64,000 bases of DNA from Spirosoma sp. (GTDB taxonomy: Bacteria; Bacteroidota; Bacteroidia; Cytophagales; Spirosomataceae), in NCBI RefSeq assembly GCF_026391055.1, contig NZ_JAPLET010000031.1:289219-353218 (forward strand), read 5' to 3'. The notes beneath the pieces are model-generated. The model searched no databases. It had not been told where the DNA came from and saw only the letters and a program-made list of their open reading frames with translations. The position numbers were made by a program, and so were the translations under genes. Of the stretch, positions 1 to 8,765 are shown in pieces (position 1 is the first letter of the stretch; the number at the start of each line of letters is the position of its first letter).

Positions 1-261
1 GTTGGTCGTAACGGTTGTAATTAGCCCAAGGGCCTTGGCTTCGCGGAGAAGCTCGGGAAGTTGACGGTGAAGCAGGGGTTCTCCACCCGTAAAGTCGACC
101 ACCCGAACGCCTAACCGTTTGAGGTCACGCAGGTTCTGACGGGCGTTTTCGAGGGTAACATAGGGGGAAGGGCGCTCCCATATATCGCAAAAACCACAGC
201 TCGCATTACAGCGATATGTGACATAGTAGTTGCAGAGAACAGGATGGGAGACAAGGCGCAT
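1..261 (-). CDS. Radical SAM domain protein (partial, N-terminal 87 residues)
   Basis: The reading frame runs off the left edge of the window, so only the N-terminus is visible. It starts at the ATG at 261 and reads MRLVSHPVLCNYYVTYRCNA, followed by a CxxxCxxC cluster motif (CNASCGFC, residues about 18-25) that binds the 4Fe-4S cluster of radical SAM enzymes. A GGEPLL motif (about residues 63-68), which helps bind the SAM amino group, follows at the expected distance. These two motifs make the superfamily secure. The subfamily and substrate cannot be read from this fragment. It lies downstream of accD on the same strand, separated by a strong hairpin, so it probably has its own transcript. 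Confidence 0.8.
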   Translation of the reverse strand, partial: MRLVSHPVLCNYYVTYRCNASCGFCDIWERPSPYVTLENARQNLRDLKRLGVRVVDFTGGEPLLHRQLPELLREAKALGLITTVTTN

Positions 262-266
262 AAAAA

Positions 267-338
267 AGGAGTTAGGAGCGAGGAGATAGAAGCGAGCATA
301 CCAACGTACCTGCTCCTATCTCCTCGCTCCTAACTCCT
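267..338. repeat. Perfect 23-bp intergenic inverted repeat
   Basis: Arms 267-289 and 316-338 are exact reverse complements with a 26-nt loop. The left arm is nearly free of C and falls into 8-bp words (AGGAGTTA, GGAGCGAG, GAGATAG). It sits between accD and the downstream radical SAM gene, both on the minus strand, and may end the accD transcript. Confidence 0.85.
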
Positions 339-349
339 CAATACTATTA

Positions 350-1192
350 TTACAACAACATTGTAAACAGGCTAACCAGTTTATCTTTCAGATCCTTTCG
401 GTCGACGATGAAATCGAGGAAGCCGTGTTCAAGGACAAATTCTGCACTTTGAAAGCCTTTCGGCAAGTCTTTACCGATGGTTTCGCGAATAACACGCGGC
501 CCGGCAAAACCGATTAGCGCTTCGGGTTCGGCAATATTGAAATCGCCAAGCATGGCGTACGAAGCGGTGACACCACCCGTAGTTGGGTCGGTCAGCAGCG
601 AAACATACGGCAATTTGGCTTTGTCGAGCAACGCTAGTTTAGCGGACGTTTTGGCCATTTGCATCAGCGAGAAACCGGCCTCCATCATCCGGGCTCCCCC
701 CGACTTCGACACCATCAGAAATGGCGTCCGGTTTTCGATAGCATGGTCAATCGCACGGGCAATTTTTTCGCCCACGACCGAACCCATCGAACCGCCAATG
801 AAATTAAAGTCCATTACCGCTGCCGTTACAATCAGACCATTCATGGGGCCGTAAGCTGTGCGAACAGCGTCTTTCAACCCTGTTTTGGCAATGGTTGCCT
901 TTACCCGATCCGGATAAGCTTTTGTGTCGACGAATTTAAGCGGGTCCGCCGATTGCATGTTGGCATCGAGTTCGGTAAATTCGTTTTCATCGAACAGGAG
1001 GGAAAAATAAGCGTCGGAGCCTATTTTTTCATGGTAATTGCAATGAACACAGGTATACGCGTTGAGTTTGTGTTCCCGCGTATTCATTATCTTTTTGCAG
1101 TTCGGACATTGATACCACAACCCGTCGGGAGCTTCCCGTTTCATTTCGGTTGGGGTCTGAATACCCTTATCTTTTCGGACGAACCAAGACAT
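350..1192 (-). CDS. accD: Acetyl-CoA carboxylase carboxyltransferase subunit beta
   Basis: This is the beta subunit of the carboxyltransferase that moves CO2 from biotin to acetyl-CoA, the first committed step of fatty-acid synthesis in the cytosol. The N-terminal zinc ribbon is visible as Cys29, Cys32, Cys48 and Cys51 (CPNC and CVHC). The crotonase-fold carboxyltransferase domain follows, with the SGGARM motif at about residues 163-168 and a GGVTASYA stretch further on. I chose the ATG at 1192 (MSWFVRKDKG), which matches the usual AccD start. An in-frame ATG at 1234 would add 14 residues that do not look conserved. At 280 residues it has normal length. accA is not in the window. Confidence 0.96.
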   Translation of the reverse strand: MSWFVRKDKGIQTPTEMKREAPDGLWYQCPNCKKIMNTREHKLNAYTCVHCNYHEKIGSDAYFSLLFDENEFTELDANMQSADPLKFVDTKAYPDRVKATIAKTGLKDAVRTAYGPMNGLIVTAAVMDFNFIGGSMGSVVGEKIARAIDHAIENRTPFLMVSKSGGARMMEAGFSLMQMAKTSAKLALLDKAKLPYVSLLTDPTTGGVTASYAMLGDFNIAEPEALIGFAGPRVIRETIGKDLPKGFQSAEFVLEHGFLDFIVDRKDLKDKLVSLFTMLL

Positions 1193-1387
1193 TTTCTGTA
1201 AGTAATTATCAGCAAAGGAGCGGTAAAGGTACAAAGAAAAGCAGGATCAAATAGTATAGTTCTGCATTCGCAGGCGATCAATTGGTGAACAGCGTCTAAA
1301 CGCTACCCGACCGGAGCGGCAAAACCAGACAGTCGGTTTCGGGCAGGTTACCTTTTTTTATACCAATAAAGTTGTTGCTTTGCGCCT

Positions 1388-1831
1388 ATGAAACATGCTT
1401 TAACTGCACTTCTTTTAGGTGTTACGATGACGGCCTTTGGTCAGGCGTCTGTAGCGTATTATCCGTTTAATAGCTTGATTACTGTCAGCACAAATGCCGA
1501 CCGTGCTTTCTGGGCCGACGCCCGTATGCAAACAAATACGTTGTTTGGCTCACTGAGTACCACTATCTGCCCTATGGTCAATGTGGCCCGTAAAGCGCAG
1601 GTCAATTACTATACGGGACTTGGTGTTCGCTTCAATGCGCTGAATGGCATTGACGATCGGGATGTTCTGGAGGGGTATTCGCTGCATGTCGGCGTGCGCA
1701 TCAAGCCGCTTCTATTCATGCCCAACCTGCGCGTAGCCTTTGAATTGGCCCCTTATTCCAGAAAAGACTTTAAAACCGGAAATCTTCAATCATTCCTGGG
1801 TTTCGTCTATCAGTTTTCGAAGAAACCATAA
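1388..1831 (+). CDS. Small secreted protein, possible outer-membrane beta-barrel
   Basis: I do not recognise this 147-residue protein. It has a clear signal peptide (MKHALTALLLGVTMTAFGQA, cleavage near residue 19-20). The remainder alternates hydrophobic and polar residues, and its last strand ends in an aromatic residue before a short basic tail (GFVYQFSKKP). That pattern suits a small outer-membrane or periplasmic beta-barrel, but this is inference only. It stands alone and converges with the S41 protease gene, with a very strong hairpin between the two stops. Confidence 0.7.
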   Translation: MKHALTALLLGVTMTAFGQASVAYYPFNSLITVSTNADRAFWADARMQTNTLFGSLSTTICPMVNVARKAQVNYYTGLGVRFNALNGIDDRDVLEGYSLHVGVRIKPLLFMPNLRVAFELAPYSRKDFKTGNLQSFLGFVYQFSKKP

Positions 1832-1849
1832 AGAAAGGAGTTAGTATGT

Positions 1850-1917
1850 AGAAGTAAGTAGTTAGGAGGGCTGACGCGGGCCAATACCCGCGCCAGCCCT
1901 CCTAACTACTTACTTCT
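1850..1917. terminator. 31-bp inverted repeat between convergent genes
   Basis: Arms 1850-1880 and 1887-1917 match at 30 of 31 positions (the one difference allows a G-U pair), with a 6-nt loop. It probably ends transcription from both sides. The right arm runs into the last codons of the S41 protease gene, so part of the hairpin is coding. The word GTTAGGAGGGCTGACGC in the left arm recurs, inverted, in the hairpin near 4.25 kb. Confidence 0.85.
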
Positions 1918-3637
1918 GATTATACGTCATTGCTCCGTGTTCGAGTTTGTTGGCCCGGTCGAAGAGTTTTAACGCTTTCTGATAGGTATCGTCCGTCTGG
2001 GCAATGATTCGGAAGAATTCATTGTTTTGCCCCCCCTTATTGTTCTTCTGGAATATAGACCGGGCTACCAGCGCTTTGATCTGCGTACGGATGTAGTTCT
2101 TCGAGCGGTTGTATTCCTTCTCGTTGAACTTAATACCCTCTGCCGTAGCGTCTTTCACCAAACGGTTCATCTGCTCATCGTTAATAGCAACGGTCCGATC
2201 AAACTCATCGAAAGACATCTTCTCCAGTTTCTTCCGGTTATCGTTGGCATATTCCATCGCAAATTCACGGATGATGTTCTTCCCGTAAAGTTGCACCAGA
2301 TACGCCGTCTGCCAGGTTGAATCCCGGGGGATGAAGTAATCCGGCGTAATACCGCCACCACCATACACAACCCGTCCGCCGTCGGTTTTAAACTTCAGTT
2401 TAGGATCGTTTTTGATGGAATCAGCAATGTAATACTCACCCCGTTTCGAGCGGAGTTCGAGGTCTTTCTCATAGTCACCCTCCTGCCCCGGCACGTACGG
2501 TTTCTGAATACTACGGCCGCTGGGTGTGTAATAGCGCGAAATGGTCAACCGCAGTTCGGAGCCATCAGACAGCGTTACCGGCATCTGTACCAGCCCTTTC
2601 CCGAACGACCGCCGACCAGCAATCAACGCGCGGTCATGGTCCTGCAACGCACCCGACACAATTTCAGAAGCCGATGCACTTCCTTCGTCGATCAACACAA
2701 CCAACGCACCTTCTTCAAACTGCCCTGCAATATGGGCCATCGTTTTGCGGTCGTATCGGTTGTCTTTTCCGTCGGTATAGACGAGCAGTTTGTTGCCCGA
2801 AATAAATTCGTCGGCAATATTGGTAGCCCGGTCCATGTATCCTCCGGGGTTATTCCGTAGATCCATCATCAGCTGCGACATTCCTTTTGCCTTAAGCGAC
2901 GCCAGCGCCGTCTTGAACTCATCATACGTTGTTTCCGAGAACCGGTTAATTTTGATGTAACCGGTTTTGGCATCAATCATATAGGCGGCATCGACGGAGT
3001 ACGTCGGAATACGGCCCCGCGTAACTGTAAACTCCTTGGGTTGCTTGTCGCCTTTTCGCAGGATAGTCAATTTGACATTTGTATCTCGTTTGCCGCGCAG
3101 GGCTTTAAACACGGCGCTGTTTTCTATTTTGCCACCAGCCAGGGGTTTATCGTCGACCTTGATGATCTTGTCGCCACTTTGAATACCCGCCGTTTCGGAT
3201 GGGCCACCGGCTAGGGGCGTCACCACATAAACGGTGTCTTTATAGATATTAAACTCAACGCCAATGCCATCAAATCCACCTTCCAGTTGCGACCGGGCGG
3301 CCACGGCATCCTGCGGGTTCATATAGGCCGTATGCGGATCAAGCTTCTCCAGCATTTTGGTAATCGAGTAATCGACCAAATCGTCCGTATTGACGGTATC
3401 GACATAGTTGTTCTCGATAAGTTGTAGAATCTCCTTGTATTTGTTGTACCCCCGTCCGATGTTGTTCATGCTCTGGGTGCCACCAAAGAATGTCGCTCCA
3501 ATTAACATGCCCCCTGCGAGCGCAACACCCAGCAGCATTGGTATACGCACGGTTGCTTTATCATTCTGAATCCGGTTTTTATTATCCTGACTATCAGGCA
3601 TGCCCGGTGTTTTCATAGCGTTACCATCTCCATCCAT
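1910..3637 (-). CDS. C-terminal processing protease, S41 family (CtpA/Prc type)
   Basis: This is a periplasmic serine protease that trims C-termini or degrades tagged proteins. A basic cytoplasmic N-terminus is followed by one membrane anchor (about residues 32-52, PMLLGVALAGGMLIGATFF). A PDZ domain lies at about 120-205 with the carboxylate-binding loop near GGFDGIGVEF. The S41 domain follows, with the nucleophilic serine in SASASE (320-325) and the general-base lysine in FGKG (Lys347). The catalytic dyad is intact. At 575 residues it has the usual length for Bacteroidota members, which carry a long helical C-terminus. An in-frame ATG at 3616 is an alternative start. Confidence 0.92.
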   Translation of the reverse strand: MDGDGNAMKTPGMPDSQDNKNRIQNDKATVRIPMLLGVALAGGMLIGATFFGGTQSMNNIGRGYNKYKEILQLIENNYVDTVNTDDLVDYSITKMLEKLDPHTAYMNPQDAVAARSQLEGGFDGIGVEFNIYKDTVYVVTPLAGGPSETAGIQSGDKIIKVDDKPLAGGKIENSAVFKALRGKRDTNVKLTILRKGDKQPKEFTVTRGRIPTYSVDAAYMIDAKTGYIKINRFSETTYDEFKTALASLKAKGMSQLMMDLRNNPGGYMDRATNIADEFISGNKLLVYTDGKDNRYDRKTMAHIAGQFEEGALVVLIDEGSASASEIVSGALQDHDRALIAGRRSFGKGLVQMPVTLSDGSELRLTISRYYTPSGRSIQKPYVPGQEGDYEKDLELRSKRGEYYIADSIKNDPKLKFKTDGGRVVYGGGGITPDYFIPRDSTWQTAYLVQLYGKNIIREFAMEYANDNRKKLEKMSFDEFDRTVAINDEQMNRLVKDATAEGIKFNEKEYNRSKNYIRTQIKALVARSIFQKNNKGGQNNEFFRIIAQTDDTYQKALKLFDRANKLEHGAMTYNQK

Positions 3638-3869
3638 TCGTTCGTCGCGTAAATAATGTCATTTATACCCCCATAACGTTTTTAAGGTAGCGAAATGTTT
3701 GCCAGAAAAGGCATAAGACGATAAAAAAAACTGACTGGCTGGCATTCATGGTTTACCATTATCATTTACCGGTTCTGCGGCTACTGTTTCTGCTGATTAC
3801 GGAGCGGTGTTTACAGGAAAGTATGCTTACTTTTACGGAGCAGCCAGTAAATAGCCTGCTACTACGCTT

Positions 3870-4169
3870 ATGTTCGTTCATACTGTTTTTTTCTGGCTTC
3901 GCCATCCTGAAAGCCAGGACGACCACCAGGCCTTACGTGCCGGTCTCGAAACCCTGAAATCAATAACCGACATCTCAACGGCTTACGTGGGCACCCCCGC
4001 CGAAACCCGTCGTCCGGTTATCGACCACTCCTACGATTTTTCGTTAACGCTGGTCTTTGCGGATAAAGCCGCTCACGATGTCTATCAGGAACATCCTATT
4101 CACCTGGCCTTCGTTGCCAACTGCGCTCACCTCTGGGAACGCGTGCAGATTTATGATGCAGTGGGATAG
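3870..4169 (+). CDS. Dabb (stress-responsive A/B barrel) domain protein
   Basis: This 99-residue protein begins MFVHTVFFWLR, the hallmark first strand of the Dabb ferredoxin-like fold, and has the typical central helix and HPIHLAFV segment. Such proteins form dimeric alpha/beta barrels, and most have no assigned reaction. It follows about 230 bases with no gene that I can support and appears monocistronic. A shadow frame from 3748 overlaps its start but has no recognisable features. Confidence 0.82.
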   Translation: MFVHTVFFWLRHPESQDDHQALRAGLETLKSITDISTAYVGTPAETRRPVIDHSYDFSLTLVFADKAAHDVYQEHPIHLAFVANCAHLWERVQIYDAVG

Positions 4170-4284
4170 TTAGTATTAGGAGTGAGGAGAGCTGAGCGCA
4201 CCGCATGGGCGTAGCCGCGGACGGTCGGCGGACCGGCGAAAGCAACACATGCGTCAGCCCTCCTAACTCCGCACACTAACTAAC
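4169..4284. repeat. Imperfect inverted repeat with a GC-rich insert
   Basis: Left arm 4169-4200 and right arm about 4250-4284 pair with several mismatches. The left arm again breaks into 8-bp words (AGTTAGTA, TTAGGAGT, GAGGAGAG). Between the arms lies an unusually GC-rich 45-base stretch (about 4201-4245). The right arm shares, in inverse orientation, the word AGTTAGGAGGGCTGACGC with the hairpin at 1850-1917. Confidence 0.65.
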
Positions 4285-4322
4285 TCCCATTTGAACGTTT
4301 ACGGACATTCACCATTTTAAAC

Positions 4323-4330
4323 TACCTTTG
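4323..4330 (+). promoter_or_regulatory. Candidate -7 box for the TPR gene
   Basis: TACCTTTG matches the Bacteroidota -7 consensus TAnnTTTG, 62 bases before the ATG at 4393. No good -33 TTTG lies at the expected distance (a GTTTAC is 21 bases upstream), so support is partial. Confidence 0.4.
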
Positions 4331-4392
4331 TCTTAGCGGTTTATTTAAACCGAAACTGCAATAGACCGGGTTGAGCCGCGTTTTTCGTACGT

Positions 4393-6201
4393 ATGCATCA
4401 CGACACGCCGACCAACATGAATTCAGTATATTCTACATATCGAAGCCATCGGCTACTCATTGGGTTAGCAAGTAGTGTAGGTCTGCTCCTTTGCCTTGCC
4501 GATCTACCTGCCGTGGCGCAGCGTAAGCGCGATAAAGCCGATACCGCTCTGGCTAAACCCGGCTCTACCTCGACCACTACCGTTCGGATGGAGGCCGAGA
4601 CGCAGTTTACGGATGGTATCCGGTATTTGATGACGGATGAACCGTCTAAAGCCATTACCCAGTTTGCCAAGGTGCTGCAAAAGGACCCCAATAACGCAGC
4701 CGCTCAATACTCCACAGCCAGCGCGTACCTCAAAAGCGGAAAGGTGACCGAAGCCCTTCCGTTTGCGACTAAAGCGCATGCCCTGGATGTCGACAATAAA
4801 TTTTATTCCCTACTGCTGGCAGAACTTTATGTCAAGCAGAAGCGGTACGGCGAGGCCGAAGACCTCTACGAAGCCTTGTTGAAAAAAGGACCCGAAAACG
4901 CGGAGTATGGCGTTGAACTAGCGGCCATATACCTCTTCAATGAAAAGCCCGACAAAGCGCTTGAAGCGTACAATAAAGTAGAGCGTGAGCTGGGCCTGAA
5001 TGAAGAAATCACCCGGCAGAAGCAACGCATCTATCTCAAGCAGAACAAAATAGACAAGGCCATTGAAGAAGCTGAAAAATTGGTGGCATCGGAACCCTCC
5101 GACCCTGATTACCTGCTCGAAGGTGCCGAACTGCTCATTGCCAACGACCGGGCCGATCAGGCGATCAGCTGGATTGACCGAGCCCTTAAGCTAAGCTCCG
5201 ATTTACCCCAGGCGCATGTGCTACTGGCCGATATCTACCGCAAAAAAGGGGATATGGATCGGGTTAGTAAAGAACTCAATCAGGTACTGGCTAACCCGAA
5301 TCTCGAAGCAGGCCTGAAAGCCAGAATCCTGTCGAGCTATATGGGTATGACCGGCTCTAATACCGCAGCGCAGCAGGATGCTCTGGTTATGGCGCAGAAC
5401 CTGGCCAAAACATCACCCAACGACCCAAAAACACAGGTAATGCTGGCCAATCTGCTTATGCAGCAGGGAAAGAAAACCGAGGCCCGCGATGCGTATGCCA
5501 AAGCCGCCCGCCTAGACGGCTCCGTTTATGAGGTTTGGGGAGCGCTGATTCAGCTCGACGGTGAGCTGAATCAGGTCGATAGCCTGCTCGTCCACTCCGA
5601 AAAAGCATTGGAAGTGTTTCCAACGCAGGGCCTGTTCTGGTATTCCAACGGGTCGGCCAACCTATACAAGCGCCGGTATCAGCAGGCCGTTGACGCCCTC
5701 GAAGAAAGTCAGAAGCTGCTGGCCGCCAGTTCGAACAATGAGCTGAAAAAGGGCATTTATGCCCAGTTAGGTGATGCGTACAACGGCCTTGGCGATCATG
5801 CCAAATCGGACGAATCGTACGAAACCGTCCTGAAAGTAGATCCTCTGAATGATCACGTTCTAAACAATTACAGCTATTTTCTGTCTTTACGGAAAGAAAA
5901 TCTGCCCCGTGCCTTACAGCTTGCCCAGAAACTCGTTGAACGCAACCCAACGAATGCGACTTATCTGGACACCTACGCCTGGGTGCTTTATGTCTCGAAA
6001 GATTACGCAAAGGCAAAGCAGTATCTCGAAAAAGCACTGGCCGATCCGGCAAACGTAAGCGGCACTATCATTGAACATTATGGCGATGCGCTTTACCAAT
6101 TGGGCCAAGCCGACAAGGCACTTGAACAGTGGAAGAAAGCGAAGATGAAAGGTGGTGCCAGCCCCGATATAGATAAGAAAGTAAGCTCTGGCAAAATGTA
6201 A
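4393..6201 (+). CDS. TPR-repeat protein, exported
   Basis: This 602-residue protein has an N-terminal membrane or signal segment (about residues 18-42, LLIGLASSVGLLLCLADLPA...AQ). At least ten tetratricopeptide repeats follow, with the classic spacing of W/L-G-Y-A-P-type positions, for example LAELYVKQKRYGEAEDLYEA. It probably acts as a periplasmic scaffold, but no partner can be read from the sequence. It lies 93 bases upstream of the DUF4292 lipoprotein gene and then the EnvC-like gene, all on the same strand. From memory this trio is recurrent in Cytophagales, which suggests an envelope role. Residue 9 is a second possible start. Confidence 0.88.
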   Translation: MHHDTPTNMNSVYSTYRSHRLLIGLASSVGLLLCLADLPAVAQRKRDKADTALAKPGSTSTTTVRMEAETQFTDGIRYLMTDEPSKAITQFAKVLQKDPNNAAAQYSTASAYLKSGKVTEALPFATKAHALDVDNKFYSLLLAELYVKQKRYGEAEDLYEALLKKGPENAEYGVELAAIYLFNEKPDKALEAYNKVERELGLNEEITRQKQRIYLKQNKIDKAIEEAEKLVASEPSDPDYLLEGAELLIANDRADQAISWIDRALKLSSDLPQAHVLLADIYRKKGDMDRVSKELNQVLANPNLEAGLKARILSSYMGMTGSNTAAQQDALVMAQNLAKTSPNDPKTQVMLANLLMQQGKKTEARDAYAKAARLDGSVYEVWGALIQLDGELNQVDSLLVHSEKALEVFPTQGLFWYSNGSANLYKRRYQQAVDALEESQKLLAASSNNELKKGIYAQLGDAYNGLGDHAKSDESYETVLKVDPLNDHVLNNYSYFLSLRKENLPRALQLAQKLVERNPTNATYLDTYAWVLYVSKDYAKAKQYLEKALADPANVSGTIIEHYGDALYQLGQADKALEQWKKAKMKGGASPDIDKKVSSGKM

Positions 6202-6294
6202 ACCGGTTTACGATCCATTAAGTCCGGCATTCCCTATCAGGCAATGTATCCTGATGGCCGTAGATGGAAGAACGATAAACCGAAAAGCACCTAA

Positions 6295-7206
6295 ATGAAC
6301 AAATACCTGCTATTTACGCTCCTGATAAGCGTATTTCTGAGTTCGAAAGGTTGTCGACGTCAGCGTATGTCGCGCAATACAGGCCCGACGCCGGTTTCAT
6401 CCGCTTCCAACCCTGCCGATTCTACTCTTGCTGCTAATCCGGTGCCAAATCTCCCTGCCGACTCTGCACAGATAACACCCGGGTTATCAAAACCGGACCT
6501 CTCAAAGCCAGACCCATCCAGGCCAGGCATCGAAGAGGCCCGCGCCAATGTTGCGGAAATCGACTTCCGGTATTTGACTGCCAAATCCAAAATCTCGTTT
6601 AAAGGACAACAGCAGGATATTGATAACGCCAATGTAAGTATCCGGGTCCGGAAAGACAGCCTGATTTGGGTGTCGGTGTCCAAGCTCGGGATCGAAGCCG
6701 TTCGGGGCATGATCACCCGTGACTCGATCCTGATTGTCGATAAAATACACCGTGAATACTCTGTGTATGACTTCCCGACACTGAGCAAACAGTTCCATTT
6801 TAACCTGAGCTTCGATCTGCTTCAGGCGTTGATTGTGGGTAATCTTCCTTTACCCAAACGACCAGCACAAAAAATAAAGAACGAGCGGGATTACCTGTTG
6901 CTACGGCAAAGTGAAGGCAAAGTACTGGTTGAAAACTACATTGGCGAGGAAGACCGAAAGTTAAAGAAACTAATGGTAACCGAGCAGCCAACAAAAAATA
7001 CGCTTCGGCTGGACTACGAAGATTTTACCTCACTCAATAACTTTCTCTTTCCCTATACCAGCCTGGTTACCGTCGATTACAAGTCGAAGTCTGACGGACA
7101 GTTTTACCAGACATTGCTGCGTATCAAGCATAACAAAGTTGAACTGATCGATAAGACGCCGGGATTCCCCTTTACCATTCCAGCTAATTATACCCGTCGA
7201 CCTTAA
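6295..7206 (+). CDS. DUF4292 family lipoprotein
   Basis: This 303-residue protein has a lipoprotein signal peptide with the lipobox SSKGC (Cys at about residue 20). A linker rich in Ser, Pro and Asp then leads to a domain of about 220 residues resembling DUF4292 (LolA/LolB-like lipocarrier fold). Segments include ISFKGQQQDIDNANVSIRVR and the VSVSKLGIEAVRGMITRDS stretch. The family is thought to sit in the outer membrane, facing the periplasm; the function is unproven. It lies between the TPR gene and the EnvC-like gene with short gaps, consistent with one operon. Confidence 0.82.
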   Translation: MNKYLLFTLLISVFLSSKGCRRQRMSRNTGPTPVSSASNPADSTLAANPVPNLPADSAQITPGLSKPDLSKPDPSRPGIEEARANVAEIDFRYLTAKSKISFKGQQQDIDNANVSIRVRKDSLIWVSVSKLGIEAVRGMITRDSILIVDKIHREYSVYDFPTLSKQFHFNLSFDLLQALIVGNLPLPKRPAQKIKNERDYLLLRQSEGKVLVENYIGEEDRKLKKLMVTEQPTKNTLRLDYEDFTSLNNFLFPYTSLVTVDYKSKSDGQFYQTLLRIKHNKVELIDKTPGFPFTIPANYTRRP

Positions 7207-7230
7207 GATTATTAGTCGATTAAAGTACTT

Positions 7231-8658
7231 ATGCAGTTAAAAATTCCCCACGCTCCTCATGTTGTTCGCTGGTCGGTAATCGGACTAGTCGTCTTTGGCT
7301 GGGTGTGGTCAATGCCAGCGGCACAGGCGCAGCAGACAATGCGTGACCGACAGGTATTGGAAAAAGAGAAAAAGCAGAATCTGGAAAAAATGAACCAGAT
7401 TCGAACTATCCTGAAACAGACAGCTTCTGAAAAACAGGCCGGACTAGGCCAGTTAAAGGCTCTGGACCAGCAAATTCATACACAGTCACAGCAGATTGGA
7501 CTGCTCAATAAAGACCTTCAGCTAACCGAATCGGAAATCGCCGAACTCCGACGAGCCAGCACGACCCTTTCTAAAGACCTTGATAAACTAAGGGACGAAT
7601 ACGGCTCCATGATTTACGCAGCCGATAAACGGCGCCAACAGGTAAATCCCTTAGGTTTTTTGTTTGCCGCCGATAACTTCAATCAGTTGGTTGCCCGTTA
7701 TCGCTACTTACGGCAGTACTCCGATGCTCGCCAGAGTCAGGTACGACAGATGTCGAACGTTAGGACGATGCTGGACGGCAAACAGCGGGCCACTCAGCGA
7801 AAACGCCAGGAGCAAAAGAATACGATTGGGGCCAAAGTGCAGGAAACCAAAAGCCTCGAAACCCTCAAGGTGGTTAAAAACCAGGTTGTCAAAGAACTGG
7901 GTCAAAAGGAGGCTGAACTGAGAACCGAACTGGCCGAAAGCCGCCGGGCTGTTGGACAACTTGAAGCGTTGATCAAACGACTGATTGTCCGGGAAGCCCG
8001 CGAACGGGCCGAACGCGAAGCCCGTGAACGCGCCGAGCGTGACCGCATTGCCCGGCTCGAAGCCGCTCGTAAAGCGGCTGAGCGCAAACGGGCCGAAGAC
8101 GCCATTGCCGCTGCGGAGAAGGCCGGAGAAAAACCGGCCCCGGCCGATGTAGCCAGAGTAGAGCGCCCGGCAGAACCGGAACCAGCGCCGAAAAAACCGG
8201 ACGAACGCCGGAACAACAACCTCAATGACGAAGAAACAGCACTGGCTTCGTCCTTTACATCATCGCGGGCACACCTGCCCTGGCCCGTAACCAAAGGGTT
8301 TATCTCTGACCGTTTTGGCCGAAAACCACACCCGGTCCTAAAAGGGATTTATGTGGAGAATCAGGGGGTTGATATTCAGACAAACGCAGGCGAAGGCGTC
8401 CGGTCGGTATACGATGGAATTGTACAGGACGTAACCAGTATGCCGGGGATGAACAACGTAGTAGCCATTCAGCACGGCGATTACTTCACGGTTTACGCCA
8501 AACTGCGCAGCGTATCGGTTCGGGTTGGGCAACGGGTAAAAGCCCGTGAATCCATTGGTACCGTGGCAACCGATAAAAACGGGGTATCTGAAATCCAGTT
8601 TCAAATCTGGAAGGAGTTTACCAAACTCAACCCCGAGTCGTGGCTTACTCCCCGCTAA
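7231..8658 (+). CDS. EnvC-like murein hydrolase activator with degenerate M23 domain
   Basis: EnvC-type proteins switch on amidases that split daughter cells. A signal peptide (residues about 1-33, ending AAQAQ) is followed by a long coiled coil (about 38-260) rich in Gln, Glu, Lys and Arg. An Ala/Arg/Glu-rich stretch then leads to a C-terminal LytM/M23 domain (about 350-475, from LPWPVTKGFISDRFG). The zinc ligands of active M23 peptidases appear to be missing. The usual H of the H-x(n)-D motif is N in NQGVDI, YAHL is YAKL, and the LHFEI position reads IQFQI. As in E. coli EnvC, it is therefore probably an activator rather than an enzyme. It lies 24 bases after the DUF4292 gene. Confidence 0.88.
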   Translation: MQLKIPHAPHVVRWSVIGLVVFGWVWSMPAAQAQQTMRDRQVLEKEKKQNLEKMNQIRTILKQTASEKQAGLGQLKALDQQIHTQSQQIGLLNKDLQLTESEIAELRRASTTLSKDLDKLRDEYGSMIYAADKRRQQVNPLGFLFAADNFNQLVARYRYLRQYSDARQSQVRQMSNVRTMLDGKQRATQRKRQEQKNTIGAKVQETKSLETLKVVKNQVVKELGQKEAELRTELAESRRAVGQLEALIKRLIVREARERAEREARERAERDRIARLEAARKAAERKRAEDAIAAAEKAGEKPAPADVARVERPAEPEPAPKKPDERRNNNLNDEETALASSFTSSRAHLPWPVTKGFISDRFGRKPHPVLKGIYVENQGVDIQTNAGEGVRSVYDGIVQDVTSMPGMNNVVAIQHGDYFTVYAKLRSVSVRVGQRVKARESIGTVATDKNGVSEIQFQIWKEFTKLNPESWLTPR

Positions 8659-8765
8659 AGCAGCCGCTTCGGTTTGAGACGATAAGTTACTGATGAAAAG
8701 ACCATCGGTAAAAAACCGTACTTTTATAGCCTTTTACCAAAATCCGTAAACAGCAAACCGACACT

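Noticed and set aside
477..1201. Two plus-strand frames opposite accD
   Set aside because: They are antisense to a fully supported accD with intact motifs and have no protein features of their own.
3748..3957. 69-residue plus-strand frame before the Dabb gene
   Set aside because: It overlaps the Dabb start in another frame and lacks conserved features; the Dabb frame is clearly coding.
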